From assembly GCA_011087645.1 (NCBI GenBank), contig JAALLF010000001.1:272046-336045 (forward strand): 64,000 bases of DNA, written 5' to 3'. The notes beneath the pieces were generated by a model. The model did not search any database. It was not told where the DNA came from and worked only from the letters and a program-made list of their open reading frames with translations. Of this stretch, positions 19,638-27,440 are shown in pieces. How positions within the stretch are numbered: position 1 is the stretch's first letter; each line of letters starts with the position of its first letter. This stretch comes from Alphaproteobacteria bacterium. GTDB lineage: Bacteria; Pseudomonadota; Alphaproteobacteria; UBA6615. Position numbers and translations under genes: made by a program.

Positions 19638-20497
19638 TATTTATCCTCCGGAGGCACGACATAGCGCCCAGTAATCATCGAACGGATTTCGTTGATCGGG
19701 CCGGCCAGAACCACCATCGCCAGATGGATCACCACGAAGGCCACGGTCAGGCTGGCGCAGATGAAATGGATGCTGCGCGCCGATTGCCGCCCGCCGAACA
19801 GATCGAGCAGACCCGGCACTGCGGCGTTGATCCCCGGCGACATGGTCAGGCCGGTCAGCACCAGTAACGCCAACAACAGCGTGACCCCCAGATAGGCGCC
19901 CTTTTGCAGCACGTTATAGCGCTTGGCCGCCTCGCCCTTGGGGAACTTCAGGCGCGCATGATCCCAGAAATCGCGCAATATATGCCCCGGCCTTAGCTCG
20001 CGCGCCCGGGGTATCAGATTGCGCCACAGATGACCGGTCACCAAACTGGCGCCGACATAGACCAGCCCATTGATGACAAACAGCCAGGCGAAGAAGAAGT
20101 GCCAGCGCCGGCCGGTCGCCAGATCGCGGATACTCGGCAGGGTCGCCCAGGTCGGCATGGCGCGCACATCGAGCTCGCCGTCGCTGCCGCGCGAGGCCCC
20201 GAACAGTCCGGTGGTCTCGATGGTGAGCGAGCCGATCCGGGTGCGGCCGATCAACTCGTCGCCGTCACGCGTCGCATAAAATTGCAGAAAAGCGTGATCG
20301 TCGTCGGCGCCGAACTGGCCCCAATACAGCGCAGGATGGGCATTGAGAATCTGCAGGCCGCTCATCAACAAGATGGTGAAGCACACAACATTGACCCAAT
20401 GGGTGAGCCGGGTGAACAATTTATGCCGGTAAATAACTTCCTTCTGCGGGCGCTCGGACGCCGGCTCGGCGGAAGGCTCGGCGGTAATTTCGCTCAT
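19637..20497 (-). CDS. Cytochrome b561-type membrane subunit
   Basis: A 286-aa diheme cytochrome b of the hydrogenase/thiosulfate-reductase membrane-subunit type. Seen: an N-terminal HKLFTRLTHWVNVVCFTILL helix carrying a candidate heme His, then about three more helices (near 132-152, 195-215, 240-268), including HFFFAWLFVINGLVYVGA and HFICASLTVAFVVIHLAMV. It would pass electrons between the quinone pool and the exported molybdoenzyme encoded next. A periplasmic loop (about 45-125) is unusually long. Confidence 0.85.
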   Translation of the reverse strand: MSEITAEPSAEPASERPQKEVIYRHKLFTRLTHWVNVVCFTILLMSGLQILNAHPALYWGQFGADDDHAFLQFYATRDGDELIGRTRIGSLTIETTGLFGASRGSDGELDVRAMPTWATLPSIRDLATGRRWHFFFAWLFVINGLVYVGASLVTGHLWRNLIPRARELRPGHILRDFWDHARLKFPKGEAAKRYNVLQKGAYLGVTLLLALLVLTGLTMSPGINAAVPGLLDLFGGRQSARSIHFICASLTVAFVVIHLAMVVLAGPINEIRSMITGRYVVPPEDK

Positions 20498-20696
20498 ATC
20501 CTGATACTCCCGGAACCGCTGGCTTGCGCGGGCAAATAATCCGCCGATCTAGTGGCCGATCAGCAGCTTCGAAGTTACAAACACCGCTTGGGGCGAGAAA
20601 TTCCGTGGCGGCAAAATTTAGTTCCGCCAAGTGTGTCCATCGGCGCGAAAAACGCCGATATTAGCGGCGGTTCGGGCGAATACCGGGGGAGACGAC

Positions 20697-21665
20697 ATGA
20701 CTATTCTCAGCGACCAGCGGGTCATCGCGATCGAGGAACATTATTACGACGACGAAATTACCGCCCAGTTCGAAGGCCTCGACGCGCGCACCGGCGGCTT
20801 CGTGCGCGATCAATTGGAAGAAGTCGGCGAGGCGCGGCTTAAATCCATGGACGCGGCGGGCATCGACGTTCAAGTACTGTCCCACGGCGCGCCGTCGACG
20901 CAGAAAATGGATGCCGAGACCGGGGTCAAAGTGGCGGCCGGCGCCAACGACCGGCTGGCCGCGCTGATCGAAACCCACCCGGACCGTTTTGCCGGCTTCG
21001 CCGCCCTGCCCACCGCCGACCCACAAGCGTCCGCCGATGAGCTCGAGCGCGCGGTCAACACGCTGGGCATGAAGGGGGCGATGATCCACGGGCTGACCGG
21101 CGGCGAGCATTTTTTCGACAAGGAGCAGTTCTGGCCGATTTACGAGCGCGCCCAAGCGCTCGACGTGCCGCTTTATATTCACCCCGCCAACATCCACCCG
21201 ACGGTCGCGGATCTCTATCTAGGCGACTATGCAAAATCCTATCCCGGCATCCTCAATGCCGGCTGGGGCTTCACCATGGAGACGGCGACGGCGGGCATCC
21301 GCATCGTTTTGTCCGGCGTGCTAGACGCCTATCCGGACGTGAAAATCGTCCTTGGCCATCTCGGAGAGACCCTACCGTTTCTGCTCTGGCGCATCGATAT
21401 GGCGGTGAACCGGCCGGGTAATGACGGCATGGCCTTCCGCGATGCCTTCTGCTCCCACTTTCACATTACCACCAGCGGGTTTTTCTCCGATCCCGCCCTG
21501 TTGTGCTCAATTCAGGAAATGGGCGTCGACCGCACCCTGTTCGCCATCGACTATCCCTTCGTGCCCAACGAGCCGGGGCCGCAATGGATGGAGCGCCTCA
21601 TGCTCAACGCCGAGGACAAGGCGAAAATATTGCACGGCAACGCGGAGAAACTTTTAGGTCTTTAA
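20697..21665 (+). CDS. Amidohydrolase-2 family metal-dependent hydrolase/decarboxylase
   Basis: A 322-aa TIM-barrel amidohydrolase of the ACMSD/gamma-resorcylate decarboxylase group, which decarboxylate or hydrolyse aromatic acids. Seen: IAIEEHYYDDEI (the family's first metal-ligand region), PLYIHPANIHP near 155, LGHLGETLPFLLWRID near 220, and FAIDYPFVPNE near 285. The start at 20697 is supported by GGGGGAGA 5 bases upstream; the frame is open further to 20631 without support. The permease gene follows with zero spacing, suggesting that an imported or exported compound is the substrate. Confidence 0.85.
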   Translation: MTILSDQRVIAIEEHYYDDEITAQFEGLDARTGGFVRDQLEEVGEARLKSMDAAGIDVQVLSHGAPSTQKMDAETGVKVAAGANDRLAALIETHPDRFAGFAALPTADPQASADELERAVNTLGMKGAMIHGLTGGEHFFDKEQFWPIYERAQALDVPLYIHPANIHPTVADLYLGDYAKSYPGILNAGWGFTMETATAGIRIVLSGVLDAYPDVKIVLGHLGETLPFLLWRIDMAVNRPGNDGMAFRDAFCSHFHITTSGFFSDPALLCSIQEMGVDRTLFAIDYPFVPNEPGPQWMERLMLNAEDKAKILHGNAEKLLGL

Positions 21666-23120
21666 ATGTCGGTAGACGTGCCTGCCGCCGCCCCATTGCG
21701 GCGAACCCTGAGCGATATACTGATCACCATCAGCCTGATCGGCATGTGCGTGGCCCTCTTGGTGCGCTTGTACACCGAAGCGCGCACCGCCGGGCTGATC
21801 GCGGCCGGCTGTTTCCTGGTCTTCGTATTGGTCGGTCAGAAATATTTTCACCTGCGTGAACGGTTTCTGCTGACCATCGCCATCGGGCTGACCGTGGCAG
21901 CGTTCCTATTGCCGGTCGATGTGCGCGCCCTGGCCGAACGCGCGCTAAACCAGGCGGCCTTTCTCGCCGCTTTTATGATTTTGCTGGCGCTGCTGCGCGA
22001 CGGCGCTGCGACCTCAGATGCGGTGCTCGGGGTCGGGCGTTACCTGACCCGCCAACCGCCAGGCCGGCGCTATGCGGCGATCACCGCCGGCGGCCACGGT
22101 CTCGGCGTTCTGCTTAATTTCGGCGCGCTCAGCTTGCTGGGGCCGCTAATCCAGCGCGGCCTGCGTGAAGGCGCCGCCGACAGCGATACGCCTCTCATTG
22201 CGATACGAGAGCGGCGGCAAATATCCGCCCTGGCGCGCGGGTTTTCCTGGATCATCGTATGGTCGCCCACCGCCGTAACCCAGGCGCTGGTGCCGGCCAT
22301 GGTCACCGGCGCCCAGCAGAGCCGCATGGCGGCCATGGGCGCGGCGGTCGCCGTCGTAATAATGTTCGCCGGCTGGCTGGAGGATCGGGTGCAGGGCGCA
22401 AGGGCGCGCTCGAAACTATCGGCCGGCGGACACCAATTGCCGCGCGCGAGCGCAACGCCTTTTCCCAAAGCGGAATTTCGCCGATTTACCTTGGTCTGCT
22501 TCTCGCTGGTGGGGCTAACCGGCGCGGTGATGCTGCTCACCGGGGTCAGAACTATTCCCGCCCTGATGCTGGTCGCGCCGGTGGTCTCGGTGTGCTGGGT
22601 CGTGTTGCAATACCGCGCCCTACCCGATGCGACGGCGCGGACCCGCGCCCGATTAGCGAATATTCTCACCCGCTCGGTGCCCGCCAGCTCGCCCGAAGCT
22701 CTCACCCTGGCCGCCGCCGGCTATTGCGGCATCATGGCCGCGGGATTGAGCGACGCGGAAACCCTGGCCGGTTTGATTCAACTCGACGCCGTTCCGCCGC
22801 TAGTGATCTATCTGGTGGTGGCGGCCATCGTTCCGCTGATCTCCAACGCCGGTTTGCCGCCGATTTTCACGGTCACCCTGTTGGGCTCGCTCTATTCCGC
22901 CCTGCCCGCGCCGCCGGGCGACCCGACCCTGTTGGGCCTGGCCTTCGCACTGGGCTGGGCGCTGAACCTGAGTGCGTCGCCCTTCGGCGCCACCGGGTTG
23001 GTGCTGTCGCGGGTCACCGGCATCCCGGCGACCACGGTGACCTGGCGCTGGAACGGCTGGTTCACAGTGATCGCCTACCTGATCGTCGCGGCGGCGCTGA
23101 CGTTGTTTTCACACCTCTAG
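21666..23120 (+). CDS. Polytopic permease-like membrane protein, family not recognised
   Basis: A 484-aa protein with about 12 hydrophobic segments. A conserved-looking loop, GHGLGVLLNFGALSLLGP, and a charged IRERRQISALARGFSW precede a second half with LISNAGLPPIFTVTLLGSL. The two-halves layout with Asn/Gly/Pro re-entrant-like segments is reminiscent of ion-transporter-type secondary carriers, but I cannot assign the family. It begins immediately after the amidohydrolase stop codon, so the two form a transcription unit. Confidence 0.75.
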   Translation: MSVDVPAAAPLRRTLSDILITISLIGMCVALLVRLYTEARTAGLIAAGCFLVFVLVGQKYFHLRERFLLTIAIGLTVAAFLLPVDVRALAERALNQAAFLAAFMILLALLRDGAATSDAVLGVGRYLTRQPPGRRYAAITAGGHGLGVLLNFGALSLLGPLIQRGLREGAADSDTPLIAIRERRQISALARGFSWIIVWSPTAVTQALVPAMVTGAQQSRMAAMGAAVAVVIMFAGWLEDRVQGARARSKLSAGGHQLPRASATPFPKAEFRRFTLVCFSLVGLTGAVMLLTGVRTIPALMLVAPVVSVCWVVLQYRALPDATARTRARLANILTRSVPASSPEALTLAAAGYCGIMAAGLSDAETLAGLIQLDAVPPLVIYLVVAAIVPLISNAGLPPIFTVTLLGSLYSALPAPPGDPTLLGLAFALGWALNLSASPFGATGLVLSRVTGIPATTVTWRWNGWFTVIAYLIVAAALTLFSHL

Positions 23121-23148
23121 GCGCAATCCCGGCATTTCGGGTGCGCGA

Positions 23149-23721
23149 TCAACTCTCCGCCGTCGCTTCGGCATAGGCGGCCAGCGCCGCGTCCTCGAGC
23201 GGCAGACGAAGACCGTCATTGACGATGTTGATCATGTTCATGGCGGCCGCGACGAGCGTAATCTCCACGCGTTCCTGGGGCGTGAAATGCGCTTCCAGCG
23301 CGTCATAGACCGGTTCGGGTACGTTCGCCGCATCGAATGTCAGCGCCTTGGCATACGACAAAGCGGCCTTTTCGCGGTCGGTGAAGTGCGAGCTGTCTTC
23401 CGCCGTTGTCGCGTCGCGCATGCGTTCCTTCGACACGCCCAGGCGCTTCAGCCAGTTCACCTGATGGGTCATGCAATAGCGGCAGGCATTGGCGTTCGAG
23501 ACCACATGGCGGATGAGGTAGCGCAACTCGCGCGATAGGGACCCGACGCTCTGCGCGTCGTCGAAAATACCGCGCGCCGAGAGCCCCAGCTCCGGCGCAT
23601 TGGCCAGGGCATAGACGTTATTGGGCACCCAATCGCGAATCTTCCGGCGCTCGGCGATATAGCTCGTGAAGGTGGGGTCCAAATCGTCCTCGGCGATCAG
23701 GGGTACAATAGGGTCGATCAA
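23149..23721 (-). CDS. AhpD/carboxymuconolactone decarboxylase-like protein (1)
   Basis: A 190-aa alpha-helical protein of the AhpD/CMD superfamily. The redox motif is Cys80-x-x-Cys83-x-x-His86 (CRYCMTH), as in AhpD-type thiol peroxidases. A TTG at 23721 is chosen as the start because GAGGAG lies 7 bases before it; the open frame to 23784 has no supported start. It is divergent from a second family member across 139 bp. Confidence 0.85.
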   Translation of the reverse strand: MIDPIVPLIAEDDLDPTFTSYIAERRKIRDWVPNNVYALANAPELGLSARGIFDDAQSVGSLSRELRYLIRHVVSNANACRYCMTHQVNWLKRLGVSKERMRDATTAEDSSHFTDREKAALSYAKALTFDAANVPEPVYDALEAHFTPQERVEITLVAAAMNMINIVNDGLRLPLEDAALAAYAEATAES

Positions 23722-23860
23722 GACTAATCTCCTCAAAAAGAACGCGACGCAATTCCAGCGAGCAACTTTGTCGCCAGCCATCATAGTGTGTCAACATGCG
23801 CTCGACCCAGTGGCCCTAGAGCATAGGGCCAAATAATTTCCGCTCGAAAGAGACGCCGCC

Positions 23861-24457
23861 ATGTCGAGGATAGAACCCCTGCCCGCCGATCAACTGGCCG
23901 AATTCGCCGAATTTTTCGATCCCGTGGAAAAGGCGATGGGCTTCAAGCCGACGGCGAACATGATCATGGCGCGGCGGCCGGAAATCATGAAACATGTCGG
24001 GCGGCTGGCGCTGACCATCATGGCCGAAGACGGCGCCCTCGACCTGCCACTCAAATGGATGATCGCGCATCTGGCGAGCCTTTCGGCGGGCTGTAGCTAT
24101 TGCACCGCGCACACGCTGAGCAACGGCCACGACTTCGGCGTCCCCCTCGACCAGATCGAACAAATCTGGAGCTACGAGACCAGCGACCGGTTCACCGATG
24201 CCGAGCGCGCCGCACTGGCCTTTGCCCAAGTCGCCTCGCTAAAACCATCCGGCGCGACAGACGCCCATTTCGAAGAACTCCATAAATATTGGAGCGACGA
24301 CCAAATCGTCGAAATGGTCGCCGTGGTGTCATTCTTCGGCTTCATGACCAGTTTCAACGATAACCTGGACGTCACCCTGGAGGACAAACCTCTGGAATTC
24401 GCCAAGGCCCACGGCCTGGAGGCCCAAGGATGGGTGGTCCGCGGCGGGCGGTCGTGA
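23861..24457 (+). CDS. AhpD/carboxymuconolactone decarboxylase-like protein (2)
   Basis: A 198-aa CMD-superfamily protein with Cys78-x-x-Cys81-x-x-His84 (CSYCTAH), followed by the FTDAERAALAFAQ helix typical of the group. It probably acts as a thiol-dependent peroxidase or redox partner; the substrate is unknown. It differs considerably from its divergent neighbour, so the pair is not a recent duplication. Confidence 0.85.
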   Translation: MSRIEPLPADQLAEFAEFFDPVEKAMGFKPTANMIMARRPEIMKHVGRLALTIMAEDGALDLPLKWMIAHLASLSAGCSYCTAHTLSNGHDFGVPLDQIEQIWSYETSDRFTDAERAALAFAQVASLKPSGATDAHFEELHKYWSDDQIVEMVAVVSFFGFMTSFNDNLDVTLEDKPLEFAKAHGLEAQGWVVRGGRS

Positions 24458-24518
24458 CCAGACCATAGGTCATCGTGCGATGTAGCTTTCGAAGAACAGC
24501 CGCATGTCGACGGCATGC

Positions 24519-25340
24519 TCAAGGTCTGACCTCAACATGTATGTGGTCGTCGTGGCGCGCCGCGCGACAGCCCTGAAACCGAATGAGATCGCTTCCCACG
24601 CCGAGCGCCTCGACAAGATGCGGTTCGATGAAAATCTTAGAAACGCCCGCTTCCTTGCCCGATGTAACCAACCATTCTACAGCGGCTCGCGTTCTATTTT
24701 TCTCGAGGTCATAACCACGGGTAAACGGTTCGAACCAGCGCAAATCCCAGCGCAGCGTGAATAACGTGACTTGATCCGCGCAGGGTTGCGGGCTACCGCT
24801 GATCGGTTCCTCGAACGCCCAATAACCAATCGGCGACTTGGTTCTTCCGGGTAAATATTCACCAGCCGGCGTTTGATAAAAATACGCCAAATCTAACTTT
24901 CCACCGTCGCTATGCGATAAATGTGGCAACAATGGAAAACCGTTGAAAAAGGGAAAATTAGCATCGAGCATCAAAGTCGTCGTGCCCGGATATTTTTGAT
25001 CAAGGTGAGCCGAAAGTCGTACCGAGAGATCGTGCAGTTCCGGCCTCACATAGTGCCGATTGAGAATGCAATAGACTGGCGATTGCATGGCCAGCGTCGA
25101 CTGCTCGCTCGAAAAACACGGTAATGGCACCCTTCCGAAATGCGGCGCCATCCATGCGCTGCCAAAAGACACGCCTCCGTAGCAGATCAGAAAAACAGCA
25201 GATGCCATCCAAACATTATTGCGCCGGTATTTTTTTAAAAATCTAGCGATTGCAAGTGCGAGCAGGTAGGCGAGTCCACCAACCTGCGTAAGAAGGGTCA
25301 GCAGGATCACCAATGCAGCATGAATAATTAGACGAACCAA
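24519..25340 (-). CDS. Membrane-anchored protein with LAS-type (MepA/M15-like) metallopeptidase motifs
   Basis: A 273-aa protein. Two N-terminal transmembrane helices (about 7-35 and 44-64) are followed by an exported domain. Within it, His143-x6-Asp150 (HSDGGKLD) and His266-x-His268 (HDDHIHVE) match the zinc ligands of LAS peptidases such as MepA and VanY/M15. The C-terminal GCRAARHDDHIHVEVR is close to the GHDDHFHVRL-type end of MepA. A peptidoglycan endopeptidase or carboxypeptidase role is inferred. Two membrane helices in place of a cleaved signal are unusual. Base composition looks less GC-rich than the neighbours. Confidence 0.7.
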   Translation of the reverse strand: MVRLIIHAALVILLTLLTQVGGLAYLLALAIARFLKKYRRNNVWMASAVFLICYGGVSFGSAWMAPHFGRVPLPCFSSEQSTLAMQSPVYCILNRHYVRPELHDLSVRLSAHLDQKYPGTTTLMLDANFPFFNGFPLLPHLSHSDGGKLDLAYFYQTPAGEYLPGRTKSPIGYWAFEEPISGSPQPCADQVTLFTLRWDLRWFEPFTRGYDLEKNRTRAAVEWLVTSGKEAGVSKIFIEPHLVEALGVGSDLIRFQGCRAARHDDHIHVEVRP

Positions 25341-25440
25341 GTTAGGACATTCGCGTAATTAAGGTCGGTTGCATCCGGCAGGTTTCGTCGCCCACACCTG
25401 CCGAGGGACACATTACAGGCTAGACATAGGGGCAACACGC

Positions 25441-25833
25441 TCAGGTGACCTGCGGCGGGATGGCGCCGGATTGTAGCGCCAGCATGCACCATTGGCCGTT
25501 GTCGCGTGTCCACACCGCCAGCAGGCGGTTGTCGAGATAAAGGTCGGCGCCCTTATGTTCAGCGTCGATCTGTACATGGTTGAACACCAGCCCGATATCG
25601 CCGGTCACGCGCACAACCTGCTCGTCGCGGTCGACGCGTTTATAGATCGAGACCTTGTCGCGCAGCGCGGCGAGATATTCGTCCTTCGTGTCCCGGCCGC
25701 CGGTCGAGTGGGAATAGATCATGTCTTCGTGGAGCAGCGCTTCGAGCGCCGGAATATCGGCCGCCAGCATGGCCGCATAGCGCCGGTCCTCGCAGTCTTC
25801 GATTTCGGCGATATCGGATGGGGTGCCGGACAT
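25441..25833 (-). CDS. NTF2-like/SnoaL-type small protein
   Basis: A 130-aa cone-shaped-fold protein of the DUF4440/SnoaL group: an N-terminal helix (EDRRYAAMLAADIPALEALL), HEDMIYSHSTG, then beta strands ending in NGQWCMLALQSG. Such proteins can be enzymes or ligand carriers; no catalytic assignment is possible. GGAG lies 7 bases upstream of the ATG. Confidence 0.75.
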   Translation of the reverse strand: MSGTPSDIAEIEDCEDRRYAAMLAADIPALEALLHEDMIYSHSTGGRDTKDEYLAALRDKVSIYKRVDRDEQVVRVTGDIGLVFNHVQIDAEHKGADLYLDNRLLAVWTRDNGQWCMLALQSGAIPPQVT

Positions 25834-26083
25834 GCTGGTGCTCCTTGGAATTAACGCTGACGATTACCACGCCAATCATTTCGTTGTTGCCAGCCGATGT
25901 CCAGTATGGGGCGGATAAAGGAACCCATCGGCCCGTGTTTTTCGACAATTCCTGCTAGACATTAGACCTTAGGGGCTATTCCAATTCGGTCTGACCGTGT
26001 AGCTTTCCCCGGCCTGCCGAACAGACACGGTAAGCCCCCGGAACAAGGGGGCGCGGGCACTGGAAACGACGAGGGGAGCAACC

Positions 26084-26953
26084 ATGACGGACATACAATA
26101 TGTGGCGCCAAACACGCTCGATGAAGCGGTTGGCGCCTTCGCCGCGGCCGGGGACGACGCCCGTGTTCTGGCCGGCGGCACCGACCTTTTAGTGCAAATG
26201 CGCTCGGGCATGGTTGAGCCGGGCCTGATCGTCGACATCAAACAAGTCGCCGAGCTGACCAGCGTCGAGGAAACCGCCGATGGCGGCTTCATCGTCGGCG
26301 CCGCGGTCTCCGGCGCGGTGCTCGAAGAACATCCGCGCTTTGGCCAGGTCTGGCCCGGCGTGCTGGAAGCCCTGAACCTGATCGGTTCGACCCAGGTACA
26401 GGGACGCGCCTCGGCCGGGGGCAATCTGTGCAACGGCTCGCCGGCCGCCGACAGTGTGCCGGCCATGTACGCCGCCGGCGCCATCGTCACCGTGCAGGGG
26501 CCCAACGGCAGCCGGCAGATGCCGGTGGAAGAGTTCCCCGTCGGACCGGGCAAGACCAATTTGGCGCCCGGCGAGATGCTGGTGAGTTTCACCCTGCCGC
26601 CGCGCCCGCCAGCGTCGAGCGACGCCTATCTGCGCATGATCCCGCGCACTGAAATGGACATCGCGGTTGTTGGCGTTGGCGTCAGCCTGACCCTGGAAGA
26701 TGGGGTCTGCACCGCCGCCCGCGTCGGCCTAGGCGCCGTGGCGCCGACTGTATTGCTGGTCGACGCCGCCGCCGAGGCGCTGATCGGCAGCACGCTGGAC
26801 GACGCGGCTCTCGACGCCGCGGCCGCCGCCTGCAGCGCCGCTTGTAATCCGATCGACGATAAACGCGGCACGATCGCCTACCGAACCAAAGTTGCTGGCG
26901 TGCTGCTCAAGCGCACCGCCACCATCGCCGCCGACCGCGCCAAAGGAGCTTAA
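26084..26953 (+). CDS. Molybdenum hydroxylase FAD subunit (CoxM-like)
   Basis: Medium subunit of a xanthine-oxidase-family enzyme; it passes electrons from the iron-sulfur subunit to an external acceptor through FAD. The 289-aa protein shows the FAD-binding AGGTDLLVQMRSG (about 30-42) and QGRASAGGNLCNGSPAADS (about 106-124). GGGGAG lies 6 bases upstream. It is first in a three-gene operon with the small and large subunits (gap of 4 bp, then a 4-bp overlap). Confidence 0.93.
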   Translation: MTDIQYVAPNTLDEAVGAFAAAGDDARVLAGGTDLLVQMRSGMVEPGLIVDIKQVAELTSVEETADGGFIVGAAVSGAVLEEHPRFGQVWPGVLEALNLIGSTQVQGRASAGGNLCNGSPAADSVPAMYAAGAIVTVQGPNGSRQMPVEEFPVGPGKTNLAPGEMLVSFTLPPRPPASSDAYLRMIPRTEMDIAVVGVGVSLTLEDGVCTAARVGLGAVAPTVLLVDAAAEALIGSTLDDAALDAAAAACSAACNPIDDKRGTIAYRTKVAGVLLKRTATIAADRAKGA

Positions 26954-26957
26954 GGCC

Positions 26958-27440
26958 ATGGCTAAATTACATGTATCGACCACCATCAACGGCGAGCCCA
27001 CGGAATTTCTGTGCGAGCCCTATGAGACCATGCTCGATGTACTGCGCGATGGACTGGGCCTGACCGGTTCGAAGGAAGGCTGCGGCTCGGGCGATTGCGG
27101 CGCTTGCAGTATTACGCTGGATAACCGGCTGGTTTGTTCCTGTTTAATGCTGGCGGCCGAGGCCGAGGGTCACGAGATCAACACGATTGAGGGCATGGCC
27201 AAGGGCGAGAATTTGCAACCGCTGCAGCAGAAATTCCTCGAAATGGCGGCCCTGCAATGCGGCATCTGCACGCCGGGCATGCTGGTCGCGGCGAAGTCGC
27301 TTTTGGAACACAACCCCAACCCCACCGAGACCGAGGTGCGGTACTGGTTGGCCGGCAACCTCTGCCGGTGCACTGGTTATGACAAAATTGTTCGCGCGGT
27401 TATGGATACCGCCGAAGAGATGCGGGGAGCAGCCCAATGA
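26958..27440 (+). CDS. Molybdenum hydroxylase [2Fe-2S] subunit (CoxS-like)
   Basis: Small subunit, 160 aa, with two [2Fe-2S] clusters. The ferredoxin-like cysteines are in GCGSGDCGACSITLDNRLVCSC-type spacing (about 42-63). The second cluster is formed by QCGICTPGM and NLCRCTGYDKIV. The ATG at 26958 is used; upstream codons of the open frame overlap coxM. The stop overlaps the large-subunit start (ATGA). Confidence 0.95.
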   Translation: MAKLHVSTTINGEPTEFLCEPYETMLDVLRDGLGLTGSKEGCGSGDCGACSITLDNRLVCSCLMLAAEAEGHEINTIEGMAKGENLQPLQQKFLEMAALQCGICTPGMLVAAKSLLEHNPNPTETEVRYWLAGNLCRCTGYDKIVRAVMDTAEEMRGAAQ

